Part shown: positions 7,660 to 16,512 of the stretch, one piece after another | Layout: each line of letters opens with the position of its first letter | How positions within the stretch are numbered: position 1 is the first letter of the stretch | Assembly (NCBI GenBank): GCA_046160675.1 | Contig: JBJXHH010000058.1 | Span: forward strand, 1 to 21,626 | Direction: 5' to 3' | DNA length: 21,626 nucleotides | From: JACMJP01 sp046160675 | Lineage (GTDB): Bacteria > Bacteroidota > Bacteroidia > Chitinophagales > BACL12 | Made by a program: the position numbers and the translations under genes | Notes under the pieces: model-generated | The model's database searches: none | The model's input: the letters and a program-made list of their open reading frames with translations, nothing else | Told to the model about the DNA's origin: nothing

Positions 7660-9996
7660 ATGAAAAAGAGAGCAAAAACAATTGTTGTCATTCTTATTTC
7701 AACTACAATATTAACCATCGGGTTAGGATTTACTTATAAAGGAAAAATTGTGAATTATGTAAAGAAAACCAAATCGCCCGGAGTGCAGGCTACTGCAAAA
7801 GAAATTGAGCCCCTACCCTGGTCCGAAGGCGCTTCCGGAAATCAGGCTATGATTGATTACTTAAATGATGTGTTTGAAATCATAAATAACCCGCATTGCA
7901 AATTTATGAATAAGGCGATTCTTCAAAACCTGCTTGCACAGCCCATCCCCGAGGATCCCGATAAACGGTTTGACTGGTATTTTGATGTAATTAGTCAGTG
8001 TGTGAATTCGGGACAACTAGATGACGCATTGCATTTCATTACAACTTATGAAGCATCAGATGATTTTCAAAAAATCAACAAAAAACAACATTATAAATGG
8101 TACACGGGTACAGGTATCACTTACCTGCGCTACGGAGAAATAAAAAATTGTATTGCTAATCATAATGCACAATCCTGCATTTGGCCCCTGAGTGAAATGG
8201 CAAGACATACAGATAAATTCGGGGCAAGAAAAGCAATTGAGTCCTACTCAAAAGCACTGGATATAAAACCTGATGACCTGAGTTCTATCTGGCTGATGAA
8301 CATTGCATACATGCAGTTGGGCGAATATCCGCAAAACGTTCCTTCGAAATATTTGATTCCTGAGAGTTCTTTCCAATCAGAAGACTATGCACCCAAGTTT
8401 CAAAATATTGCCGGTAATCTTGGGCTTGATTATGCAGATATGTGTGGTGCTGTTATAATGGATGATTTTAATAATGATCAACTCATAGATATTTTCCAGG
8501 CAGGGTGGGGATTAAATGAAGAAGTACATCTGATGCTGAACACAGGTGACGGGAAATTTGAAGACGCTACCACAAAAGCCGGATTGAAGAATTACCCCGG
8601 GGGACTCATGATGATGCAAACTGACTACAATAATGATAATAACCTGGATATTTTTATACTAAGAGGTGCCTGGCATGGAGTGTTTGGAATAATTCCGAAC
8701 TCATTATTGCGCAACAATGGTGATGGAACATTTACAGATGTTACTTATGAAACAGGTTTGTTTAGTTGCCACCCAACACAAACCGCCACTTGGGCTGATT
8801 TTAACAACGATGGTTGGCTTGACCTCTTCATTGGAAACGAAGCCTCAAAAAAGGGAGACACAAGAAACGACTGTGAACTCTACATTAATGATCATGGAAT
8901 GTTTAAGAACGTAGCTGCCGAAGCGGGAGCTAATAAAAACAGTTTTATAAAAGGTGTTACAAGCGGCGACTATGATAATGATGGGGACCCGGACATTTAT
9001 ATTTCTGCAAACGGATTCAAGAATTACCTGCTGCGCAATGATACCAAGAAAGGAACCATGCAGTTGAAGTTTACCGATGTTTCTGAACAGGCAGGGGTAA
9101 AAGGTCCTATGAAAAGTTTTCCCTGCATGTTCTTTGATTATAATAATGATGGTTGGCTGGATATTTTAAACTTCAGTTACAGTGCAAATGTTTCTGACAA
9201 TGACATTCCTGCAGAATATTTAAAACAACCCAGAGTAAGCGACCTCACAGCCCTGTATCTCAACAATAAAAACGGAACATTTACAAATATAGCCAGTGAA
9301 GCAGGCCTTGACAGGACATTTCTTGTAATGGGCTGTAACTATGGTGATTATGACATGGATGGCTGGATTGATTTTTATACCGGAACAGGAAAACCTTCCC
9401 TTAGAAGTTTAATTCCAAACAGGCTTTTTAGAAATGATGCAGGCACTTTCAAAGAAGTAACTACCAGTACAGGAACAGGGCACTTACAAAAAGGGCATGG
9501 TGTTTCCTTTGCTGACCTGAACAATGATGGGTATCCTGAAATTTTTGCACAAATGGGAGGCGCATTCGACGGAGATGGATTCCAGGATTGTTTATTCGAA
9601 AATCCCGCAACTTTCGGAAACAACTTTATTTGTATTGACCTTGAAGGGACTATCACAAATAAAAAAGCAATAGGTGCAAGAATAAAAATCATGGTAGAAG
9701 AAAACGGGTCAGAAAGAACAATTTATGATTGGGTTACACACGGCTCTAGTTTCGGTGCTAACAGTTTGCGGCAGGAACTTGGCCTCGGCAAGGCAACTGT
9801 GATAAAAAAACTGGAAATAAACTGGCCAACATCAGGCTCATTACAGGTTTTTGAAAACATTTCTGCAAACCAACATATAAAAATTACTGAAAACGAAAAT
9901 GGCTACACGGTTCTCAATCTGCTGCCGTTCAAATTCTTCGTACCCGAAAACCCGATTCAGCATGATCATGGCATAATGATTATGAGTTCACTTTAA
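7660..9996 (+). CDS. CRTAC1-like FG-GAP/VCBS repeat protein with ASPIC/UnbV domain (paralogue 3, membrane-anchored)
   Basis: The ATG at 7660 (778 residues) is preferred because it opens MKKRAKTIVVILISTTILTI, a signal anchor; in-frame upstream codons (TTG 7552, ATG 7615) only add a non-hydrophobic, unlike extension. No lipobox is present. The helical domain holds C164-x3-H168-x4-C173 (NCIANHNAQSC) and a TPR-like KAIESYSKALDIKPDD. Seven loop repeats follow, but several are altered: the first reads DFNNDQ and the second DYNNDN, losing the usual Gly, and the last has PEIF in place of the terminal Asp. The GHLQKGHG motif and the ASPIC/UnbV domain (about 645-745; GTITNKKAIGARIKI, GSSFGANSLRQELGLG) are kept. 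The tail reads QHDHGIMIM. A terminator follows, closing the cluster. Function unknown. Confidence 0.88.
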   Translation: MKKRAKTIVVILISTTILTIGLGFTYKGKIVNYVKKTKSPGVQATAKEIEPLPWSEGASGNQAMIDYLNDVFEIINNPHCKFMNKAILQNLLAQPIPEDPDKRFDWYFDVISQCVNSGQLDDALHFITTYEASDDFQKINKKQHYKWYTGTGITYLRYGEIKNCIANHNAQSCIWPLSEMARHTDKFGARKAIESYSKALDIKPDDLSSIWLMNIAYMQLGEYPQNVPSKYLIPESSFQSEDYAPKFQNIAGNLGLDYADMCGAVIMDDFNNDQLIDIFQAGWGLNEEVHLMLNTGDGKFEDATTKAGLKNYPGGLMMMQTDYNNDNNLDIFILRGAWHGVFGIIPNSLLRNNGDGTFTDVTYETGLFSCHPTQTATWADFNNDGWLDLFIGNEASKKGDTRNDCELYINDHGMFKNVAAEAGANKNSFIKGVTSGDYDNDGDPDIYISANGFKNYLLRNDTKKGTMQLKFTDVSEQAGVKGPMKSFPCMFFDYNNDGWLDILNFSYSANVSDNDIPAEYLKQPRVSDLTALYLNNKNGTFTNIASEAGLDRTFLVMGCNYGDYDMDGWIDFYTGTGKPSLRSLIPNRLFRNDAGTFKEVTTSTGTGHLQKGHGVSFADLNNDGYPEIFAQMGGAFDGDGFQDCLFENPATFGNNFICIDLEGTITNKKAIGARIKIMVEENGSERTIYDWVTHGSSFGANSLRQELGLGKATVIKKLEINWPTSGSLQVFENISANQHIKITENENGYTVLNLLPFKFFVPENPIQHDHGIMIMSSL

Positions 9997-10024
9997 AAAC
10001 ATGTATTTGTTTTTTGGTTTAGAG

Positions 10025-10057
10025 AACCCCACCAGGCGAAGGCGGGGTTTCTTTTTT
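10025..10057 (+). terminator. Rho-independent terminator after the FG-GAP/ASPIC gene cluster
   Basis: AACCCC pairs with GGGGTT; inside it, after an A/C mismatch, CC pairs with GG around a seven-base loop. The stem is followed by TTTC and then a run of six T. It lies 28 bases after the third paralogue's stop codon and marks the end of the operon. Confidence 0.85.
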
Positions 10058-10063
10058 CCTTCC

Positions 10064-10071
10064 TATTTTTG
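10064..10071 (+). promoter_or_regulatory. Exact -7 promoter box just before the DUF5916 gene
   Basis: TATTTTTG fits TAnnTTTG exactly and ends nine bases before the ATG at 10081, right after the preceding terminator. There is no TTTG 19 bases upstream (GGCG in the terminator stem), so the promoter assignment rests on one box and the location. Confidence 0.35.
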
Positions 10072-10080
10072 CTGCATATC

Positions 10081-12339
10081 ATGCGCATCACTGTTTTCAT
10101 CATTATATTGTTGAGCTTCGTTCAAGATCTTTCGGCGCAAGGAATGTATCAGCCGTTTCGCACTGAAAATGAAATTACCCTTGACGGAAAATTTTCAGAA
10201 CCGGATTGGAACAATGCCCCCGTAGTTACTGAATTTATTGCCTTTGATCCCGTTCCCGGCGAAGCGCCTTCCCAAAAAACAGAAGTACGCATGATATACA
10301 GTGATGAATTTCTTTTTATCGGCATTACCTGCTTTGACACGGAACCCGAAAAACTCATCATACAAAATCTTGAGCGGGATGCAAACCCTGAATTGGATGA
10401 CGGAGTTGCTGTAATTATTGATTCTTATAATGATAAAACGAACGGAATAACTTTTGCCTCTACTGCCGGTGGCAACCGCTATGATGAACAAATTTCAAAC
10501 AACGGAACAGAGTTTAATAATGCCTTCAACACATTCTGGGATGTAAAAACTTCAATCAATGAAGCTGGCTACACAATTGAATACCGTATACCTTTTTCTT
10601 CTCTCCGCTTTGAAGAGAAAGAAGAAGTAGTGATGGGTTTCAAGGTTGTACGTTTGATAAAGAGAAATAATGAATACATCATCCATCCTCCTTATGATAT
10701 TTCAATTGATGAAGCATTTGGGAAACTTTCTTTGGCGGCTGAAATGGTTTTCAATAACCTGAGAAGTAAAACTCCTCTCTATATCATTCCTTACATCAGC
10801 GCAAACTACACGGAGCAAAACCTGCTGAATGCTGATAGCACTGCATATGAAAAAGAATCTGTTTTCATGAACAGAAAATATTTTTTTCAAAATGAAACAC
10901 TTGATCGCATCGCCAGCAACATTGGCATAGACGTAAAGTATGGAATTACAAAAAACTTTACGCTTGATCTTACTCTCAATACAGATTTTGCTCAGGCCGA
11001 AGCTGACGACCGCATCATCAACCTCACAAAATATGATATTGATCTTCCTGAAAAAAGAAGTTTCTTCCTTGAAAGTGCTGACTATCTCAACTTTGGTATC
11101 GGCAGAGCCGATCAAATGTTTACCTCAAGAAACATAGGCATTGTTGATGAAGATATCATCGTACCAATCATAGGCGGTGTGCGGCTTACAGGCAAAGCAA
11201 ACGGCTGGCAGCTCGGCGCCCTGAACATGACTACAAAAGGTCTTGAAGCTGACAGTATTGACGGAGAGAATTTTAGTGTGCTGCGTCTGCGCAAAGACAT
11301 AAAGGGGAATGGAAGTCATATTGGCGGTTTATTCACAAATAAATTTTCTACCGCGGACCCTGCAATTTCAAACCAAGAAGCTGCTTTCGATATTACCTAT
11401 CGTTTTAACGAATTCTGGGAAACAGGTTTCAGAACAGCCATCACCTTTGATGATGCCGATTTCTCTGATCCATTTAATAGTTCAAGGTATAACGGGTATT
11501 TTGTACTCAGTTCTCAGTACGGATATTCCCGCTTTACCGGCTTCGGTATCATCATGCCCGATTTTAATCCTGAAATGGGTTTCCTGGAAACTGCTGATAT
11601 TTTCGGTTTGCGTAACGAAGACGGCTGGAGTTTTGAATTTGAAGACCATCCTGTTTTATCGCTTGCATATTTTGAGTTGTTTCAGGGTTATCGCAGTCAT
11701 ATATCCTCCGGCAAACTGGAAAGTGCAAGTATAGGAACTGTATTCGCACTTGAGTTTAACAAAGGCGCCGAAATTGATATTTCTCCCATTGTTTTCAGCA
11801 GGGAAGAACTGACAGAAAATTGGAACATCGGCGGCGACATCATTATCCCGATGGGATATTATAATTCTTTTTTCAGCAACGGATATATTGAAAGTAACCA
11901 GGTTTCAGGTTTCACCTGGGAACTGGATTACCTCCTTGGTGGGTTTTTCGGAGGTAACACACTTCAGCTCACACCTGTAGTCAACTACATCATAAACAAA
12001 AATTTTCGTTTCGGGATCGAATATGATGTGAACACCATTGTGTTCCCGTCAGAGTTTTCTGCCAGCGGCGAAACCAATTATTTTTCACAAGTTTTTGCAG
12101 GCAATTTCAATTTTTATTTCTCCTCTGCGGCATCATTAAAAATTCTGGCCCAGTTTGATGACATTAGCAACACCTTCGGCGGCAACGTAAAATTCCGTTA
12201 CAACCCCCGTGAAGGAACTGACCTTTACATTGTCTGGAATCAAAACCTGAACACACTCATCCCGCCCGGAGAGCCTGCCCTGCCTGCACTTGACAGCCAG
12301 GGAGTGACCGTGAAGTTTGTGCATACAATCAGTTTGTGA
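10081..12339 (+). CDS. Outer-membrane protein with CBM9-like domain and DUF5916 barrel
   Basis: The 752-residue protein starts at the ATG 10081, which opens a signal peptide (MRITVFIIILLSFVQDLSAQ, likely cut after Ala19); the in-frame TTG at 10069 adds nothing useful. Residues about 24-190 are a carbohydrate-binding family 9-like beta-sandwich (ITLDGKFSEPDWNNAP, MIYSDEFLFIGITCFD, YTIEYRIPFSSLRF). The rest is a long beta-strand-rich region with the DUF5916 hallmark LNTDFAQAEADD then LPEKRSFFLESADYLNFG (about 300-340), consistent with an outer-membrane barrel. Such proteins are common in Bacteroidota; substrate unknown, with a surface binding or import role inferred from the CBM9-like part. Two lipoprotein genes follow in the same direction after 71 and 67 bases, suggesting a functional group. 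Confidence 0.87.
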   Translation: MRITVFIIILLSFVQDLSAQGMYQPFRTENEITLDGKFSEPDWNNAPVVTEFIAFDPVPGEAPSQKTEVRMIYSDEFLFIGITCFDTEPEKLIIQNLERDANPELDDGVAVIIDSYNDKTNGITFASTAGGNRYDEQISNNGTEFNNAFNTFWDVKTSINEAGYTIEYRIPFSSLRFEEKEEVVMGFKVVRLIKRNNEYIIHPPYDISIDEAFGKLSLAAEMVFNNLRSKTPLYIIPYISANYTEQNLLNADSTAYEKESVFMNRKYFFQNETLDRIASNIGIDVKYGITKNFTLDLTLNTDFAQAEADDRIINLTKYDIDLPEKRSFFLESADYLNFGIGRADQMFTSRNIGIVDEDIIVPIIGGVRLTGKANGWQLGALNMTTKGLEADSIDGENFSVLRLRKDIKGNGSHIGGLFTNKFSTADPAISNQEAAFDITYRFNEFWETGFRTAITFDDADFSDPFNSSRYNGYFVLSSQYGYSRFTGFGIIMPDFNPEMGFLETADIFGLRNEDGWSFEFEDHPVLSLAYFELFQGYRSHISSGKLESASIGTVFALEFNKGAEIDISPIVFSREELTENWNIGGDIIIPMGYYNSFFSNGYIESNQVSGFTWELDYLLGGFFGGNTLQLTPVVNYIINKNFRFGIEYDVNTIVFPSEFSASGETNYFSQVFAGNFNFYFSSAASLKILAQFDDISNTFGGNVKFRYNPREGTDLYIVWNQNLNTLIPPGEPALPALDSQGVTVKFVHTISL

Positions 12340-12361
12340 AACTGTTGTGTTCCCGTTTTTT
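12323..12361 (+). terminator. Possible terminator overlapping the end of the DUF5916 gene
   Basis: CAGTTT-GTG-AAACTG forms a six-base-pair stem with a three-base loop; past a bulged T it extends with ATACAA/TTGTGT (one G-T pair). The stop codon lies in the stem-loop. GTTTTTTC follows after four bases. The stem is A/T-rich, so termination may be partial. Confidence 0.4.
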
Positions 12362-12410
12362 CTAACAAATTTTAATTACCCATTCTACTCATTCCAACTA
12401 CCTTTATCAT

Positions 12411-13478
12411 GTGTTTAACTTTAAAAAATACCTGTTTATAATTTCACTCCCGGCATTTCTAAGTATAGTGCTTCTCCCCTCCTGCGAAAACGAAGTTTCA
12501 GTTGATGCAGAGTTCCAGGAAAAAATCCTTGTTTGGTGTTTGTTGGATGCAGGCGAAACAGATCATTACCTGCGCATTCAGAAATCATTTTTGCAGGAAG
12601 GAACAAATGCTTACACTCTTGCCGCTGATCCTGCAAATATTTATTATGCTGATGGCGAACTGGAAGTGTATGTTGAAAGGTGGATAGACGATACGTTCAC
12701 AGGAAAATACACAGCAAAACAAATTGACGGAGATACGCTCGGCATTGAAAAACAAGAAGGCATCTTTGCTAACCTCCCAAATATTTTATACACCTTCAGC
12801 GCAGTGTTAGATTCTTCAGCGACTTATAAACTCTTTGTAATACAGAACTCTACGGGCGACACACTCACAACGCAAACAGAACTTGTGCATGCTTTCAAAC
12901 CTTTATCGCCCAGCTACTTCACAGTTACAGAAGATTTTGCAGATACTGGAGACATCAGTTACCAGTGCAAGTATGCAGTGAACGGAAAAATATATGAGTT
13001 AGTGATGGAATTTGTTTACACTGAAAAAAATACGATTACAGGGGATTCAGCTGTGCATACAGTTTCCTGGCAGATATTCAACAGCCAGATTGCTGATAAT
13101 CTTGTAGGAAACGGAAATATTGCATACATGATACCGAGAAATTCATTTTATACTTTTTTAAAAAACAATATCGAAGAAAATGAAAATGTACAAAGAACAT
13201 TTTTACACCTCAATTATATTTTTTATGCCGGCGCCCCCGATCTGTATTATTTATATCTAAACGGTTTTGCGCTTTCAGGCCTTGCAGAACTCTATGCAAC
13301 AAATCCCTTCACAAATATCATTGGCGGTTATGGTATTTTTTCATCAAGATATGCAGTGGAAGTCGATTCTATAGTCCTTACACCTGATGCGTTGGACACC
13401 CTTGCTTGCGGTCTAGCTACCCGCCCATTAAACTTTACTTCCAGCATTTATAACCCAGCTTACCCGGGTTGTTTCTGA
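12411..13478 (+). CDS. Lipoprotein of unknown function (DUF4249-like), first of a tandem pair
   Basis: This 355-residue protein begins at a GTG (12411); no in-frame ATG lies nearby, and the ATG at 12409 that overlaps this codon leads in another frame to a stop after ten codons. The N-terminus is a lipoprotein signal (hydrophobic 8-22, then LPSC with Cys25). The body is beta-rich and ends with a CG...LNF motif and a terminal PGCF. It is clearly paralogous to the next gene: shared blocks include TLAADPA-IYY, DGDTLGI-K, GIFA-LPN-LY-F and GGYGIFSSR/GGLGIFSTR. The organisation recalls the DUF4249 lipoprotein family, but I am unsure of that name. With the DUF5916 protein upstream it probably acts at the outer membrane. 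Confidence 0.78.
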   Translation: MFNFKKYLFIISLPAFLSIVLLPSCENEVSVDAEFQEKILVWCLLDAGETDHYLRIQKSFLQEGTNAYTLAADPANIYYADGELEVYVERWIDDTFTGKYTAKQIDGDTLGIEKQEGIFANLPNILYTFSAVLDSSATYKLFVIQNSTGDTLTTQTELVHAFKPLSPSYFTVTEDFADTGDISYQCKYAVNGKIYELVMEFVYTEKNTITGDSAVHTVSWQIFNSQIADNLVGNGNIAYMIPRNSFYTFLKNNIEENENVQRTFLHLNYIFYAGAPDLYYLYLNGFALSGLAELYATNPFTNIIGGYGIFSSRYAVEVDSIVLTPDALDTLACGLATRPLNFTSSIYNPAYPGCF

Positions 13479-13532
13479 CATTTTTATGAAACTCTTTTAC
13501 CCCGGCATGATAAAGGGTTGCGGCTGAAACTT

Positions 13533-13540
13533 TATCTTTG
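13533..13540 (+). promoter_or_regulatory. Exact -7 promoter box just before the second lipoprotein gene
   Basis: TATCTTTG matches TAnnTTTG exactly and ends five bases before the ATG at 13546. No good -33 element is found 19 bases upstream (ATAA). If used, the mRNA would be nearly leaderless. Confidence 0.35.
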
Positions 13541-13545
13541 TGCGC

Positions 13546-14625
13546 ATGAAGAAAATGCTGTTTGTTGTGGGGTTGGGGCTTACTTGCATCTTACAAAATT
13601 GTTCCACAGACTTTGACCTCAACGCTGATTTTAAAGAAACTCCTGTTATTTATGCATTACTCAGCGCCAGCGATTCTGTGCATTATATCCGCATTAACAG
13701 GGCTTTTTTAAGTGATGAAGCAGACGCTATCACACTTGCTGCTGACCCTGCAGCTATTTATTACGGCCCTGAACTCACAGTAACCCTGGAAGAACTCAGT
13801 GGCGGTTCGGTGATTGATGCATACCTGGTGGAAAAAGTAGATGGAGACACACTGGGCATCCCGAAAAACACGGATGGTATTTTTGCTTCACTACCTAATG
13901 TATTGTATCGCTTTAAAGCAAAACTAAATACAGCGCATACGTATAGAATTACTGTAACCAATACAGAAACAGGCATTACTGCTTCAGCACAAACAGGGAT
14001 TATTGATTCCTTTGAAATAAAGAGGCCGGATGATGAAAGTATTTTTCCGCAATCCGTCACCTTCAACCCGGGTTCATCTTATCAAATGCGCTGGCGCAGC
14101 GGACAGAACGCAAAGTTTTATGACCTCACTCTGCGCTTTCATTACAGGGAAGCGAATTATTTTCCTGAAGGCGATTCTTTTCAGATTACAAAAAGCGATG
14201 AAGTGGAATGGAAATTTGAAACTTCCTATGTTGCTGAAAGTACAACAGGCGGGTTAACAATTACCTATGATGTAGACGGCACAAGTTTTTTCAATTTCAT
14301 TGAAAGCAGTTTCACACAGGTAGCTGATAATTATTTTTTCCGTTTTGCAGATTCTGTACAGTTCATAGTAGATGCAGGTGGTCAGGCATTATATGATTAC
14401 TACCTGTTTAACACTGCCACACTCGGACTTACCGAAGGACAGATAACTGGAACCTATACAAACGTTACAGGTGGGCTGGGAATCTTTTCTACCCGCTTTC
14501 ATAAAGAAGGCAAGATCTATCCCTTTTCTAATCAAACAATAGATTCTATCGGCTGCGGTATCATTACAGGGGAAGTAAATTTTGCCCCTGATGAAACAAA
14601 TGATGCGTTTCCTTTTTGTGAATAA
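13546..14625 (+). CDS. Lipoprotein of unknown function (DUF4249-like), second of a tandem pair
   Basis: The ATG at 13546 gives 359 residues and opens MKKMLFVVGLGLTCILQNC; Cys19 is the likely acylated residue although LQNC is an imperfect lipobox. An in-frame GTG six bases earlier lies inside the -7 box and is unlikely to be the start. The mature protein begins STDFDLNADFKETPVIYALL, then SVHYIRINRAFLSDEADAI, and has the paralogue blocks listed for its upstream neighbour, including the same ending pattern (GCGIITGEVNFAP...FPFCE). The tandem arrangement with 67 bases between genes points to duplication followed by strong divergence. It ends 17 bases from the convergent choice-of-anchor-B gene, with no terminator visible between. 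Function unknown; an outer-membrane accessory role is inferred. Confidence 0.8.
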   Translation: MKKMLFVVGLGLTCILQNCSTDFDLNADFKETPVIYALLSASDSVHYIRINRAFLSDEADAITLAADPAAIYYGPELTVTLEELSGGSVIDAYLVEKVDGDTLGIPKNTDGIFASLPNVLYRFKAKLNTAHTYRITVTNTETGITASAQTGIIDSFEIKRPDDESIFPQSVTFNPGSSYQMRWRSGQNAKFYDLTLRFHYREANYFPEGDSFQITKSDEVEWKFETSYVAESTTGGLTITYDVDGTSFFNFIESSFTQVADNYFFRFADSVQFIVDAGGQALYDYYLFNTATLGLTEGQITGTYTNVTGGLGIFSTRFHKEGKIYPFSNQTIDSIGCGIITGEVNFAPDETNDAFPFCE

Positions 14626-14642
14626 TAAACAGGATTACCCGA

Positions 14643-16496
14643 TCACTCTTTCACAAACTTTTCTATAAACACATTTTCCCCATGCTGTACATGCAACAGA
14701 TAAATGCCCTCAGGAAAAGTACTGATGTCCATTTCGATTTCGCTGCCATCGGCATTAAGTTTTTCCTCAAATAAACTTTTTCCGGAGGCGTCAAAAATCC
14801 GTATACCTATTTCGCCTGAGAATACATGATTGAGTATGATACTATTCATTGCAGGGTTCGGATATAAGAGGAATCCATTTTCAGCTTCCAAATCCGAAGA
14901 CGAAAATCCATCAGCAAGTCTGCATCCCGTTCCTGTAGTACCAAAGGTTTTCCAAACCGAGATGGGTTTTGATCCATCAGGGCATTTTGCTTTCACTTTA
15001 TATTTATAACTAGTACAACTGAGTAAACCGGTAATGGTAAGTTGGTTATCAGTTACATTCACATTTGTGGATGTTCCTCCTGATGTCTTCCTGTAAGTTA
15101 CCGTATAAGATGTTGCGCCTACATTATTCCAATTCAAAGTAGCGGAAGAAGAAGTAACTCCTGTTTCATATAATGTGGTAGGAGCTACACATGTAGCAGT
15201 AACGCTTTCTAGCTGCACATTCAGCGTTGTTGTTCCGCCTGTAGTTAAACTTACGCCTGTAATAGTTTCAGTAACATACCCTGACTTTGAAAAAGTGAGT
15301 GTATAGGTTCCTGCATTTAATGTTCCTGTTAAATATTGCCCGGTTATATCTGTGGTAACTGTTGCTCCTGCATCAGCAGTGATACTTACCGTCACACCGA
15401 AAAGGTTTGCGCCTGTAATTTCATCAGTAACAGTTCCTTCTACATAACATGCCTGCACATAAGTTGGGTCAATAAGAATTAGCCCGTTCTCAATATCTGA
15501 AATAGCAATAGTTCCTGAGGGAAAGTAGGGGTAAACACCCCATGCGCCATTGTATCCGGAGCCACTATAAGAAGGGGATGAATCATAGTACCCTGTTTTG
15601 ATCATGTATTCGGGATGTGTCTTGTCTGTAATGATAATACCGTCACGGTACCAGGCTGTTACTAGGAAATTTCCGAGATCGTAAGTATTATGGGCAATAG
15701 AACTTGTACCGGGATTTGCACGGAATTCACTTACATAAGTGATATCGGTGATATCACTCACATCGTAACAAGCTACTGATGAATTTGTAGTTTCATCAGT
15801 TGTGAAAAGATAGTTTCCATCATCACTCAGCGCTGTGTTATGCGGAAAGTTTTTCGGTGTAGTTTGCGTTGCTAGCATAACCGGGGAAGTTTTATTGCTG
15901 ATGTCCCAAACTGAAACTTCACCAATATAAATGTTTGCAGCCCACAGGGTGTCGCCCCGCACAAAGCCGTCATGCACATAGGTGGTTCCAACGTTTCCAA
16001 CGAATAACGGATCAAGCGGATCTAGGTTTGCATCAACAATTACATCGGCTCCACCATAAAAATCTGAGCCGAAAATGTGTACGTAGCCGTTCTCATCTGT
16101 TGTAACTGTGTGTGCATCATCCATGCCCATGCCACAATCAGAAAAATTATAATTTATCGTTGCCGGAAGGCCTGAAAGGTCAATACATAGAAGGCCGTCG
16201 CCGTTGCCTTCGGTAACAACATAAGCATATTGATCCCAAACTTTCACTTCCCTCCAACTGCTATTTGCGCCATCAATGAAAAAGATTTCTGTTGGAGTTG
16301 TAGGTTCAGTTATATCCACTATTCTTGTTCCTGAGTAAGTGCCGATGATAACGAATTCATCGCCGGAGGGGCTTGTCCAACCCCAAAGGTTTGAACAGGC
16401 ATCCGAGTAGTTTATTTGCCCGAGGAAGGCAGTGTTTAGTTGTGAAAAAACTGTGTGTGAAACGAAGGTGAAAATCAGAATGTAAATTTTTGACAT
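14643..16496 (-). CDS. Choice-of-anchor B (LVIVD-type) secreted protein with T9SS C-terminal sorting domain
   Basis: The 617-residue protein has a signal peptide (MSKIYILIFTFVSHTVFSQ). Residues about 20-348 form a repeat propeller of the choice-of-anchor-B type, with recurring strands such as SGTRIVDITEPTTPTEI, GEVSVWDISNKTSPVM, CYDVSDITDITYVSEF and NGLILIDPT. A carboxypeptidase-regulatory-like beta-sandwich follows (about 349-435: VEGTVTDEITGANLFGVTV, TLTFSKSGY), then a fibronectin-III-like domain (about 436-525), and a type IX secretion sorting domain from 542 (FLLYPNPAMN ... IRIFDASGKSL ... FPEGIYLLHV). This last part means export across the outer membrane by the type IX machinery, followed by surface attachment or release. 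It has its own perfect promoter and is not in an operon. Ligand or enzymatic activity cannot be inferred. Confidence 0.9.
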   Translation of the reverse strand: MSKIYILIFTFVSHTVFSQLNTAFLGQINYSDACSNLWGWTSPSGDEFVIIGTYSGTRIVDITEPTTPTEIFFIDGANSSWREVKVWDQYAYVVTEGNGDGLLCIDLSGLPATINYNFSDCGMGMDDAHTVTTDENGYVHIFGSDFYGGADVIVDANLDPLDPLFVGNVGTTYVHDGFVRGDTLWAANIYIGEVSVWDISNKTSPVMLATQTTPKNFPHNTALSDDGNYLFTTDETTNSSVACYDVSDITDITYVSEFRANPGTSSIAHNTYDLGNFLVTAWYRDGIIITDKTHPEYMIKTGYYDSSPSYSGSGYNGAWGVYPYFPSGTIAISDIENGLILIDPTYVQACYVEGTVTDEITGANLFGVTVSITADAGATVTTDITGQYLTGTLNAGTYTLTFSKSGYVTETITGVSLTTGGTTTLNVQLESVTATCVAPTTLYETGVTSSSATLNWNNVGATSYTVTYRKTSGGTSTNVNVTDNQLTITGLLSCTSYKYKVKAKCPDGSKPISVWKTFGTTGTGCRLADGFSSSDLEAENGFLLYPNPAMNSIILNHVFSGEIGIRIFDASGKSLFEEKLNADGSEIEMDISTFPEGIYLLHVQHGENVFIEKFVKE

Positions 16497-16512
16497 GATA
16501 AAGAGTTTAGAA

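Noticed and set aside
11309..11734. 141-codon plus-strand frame inside the DUF5916 gene
   Set aside because: Out-of-frame overlap with a clearly real gene; composition typical of a shadow.
13466..13500. Possible terminator after the first lipoprotein gene (GTTTC...GAAAC)
   Set aside because: Only a five-base A/T-rich stem with a long loop and a short interrupted T run; too weak to call.
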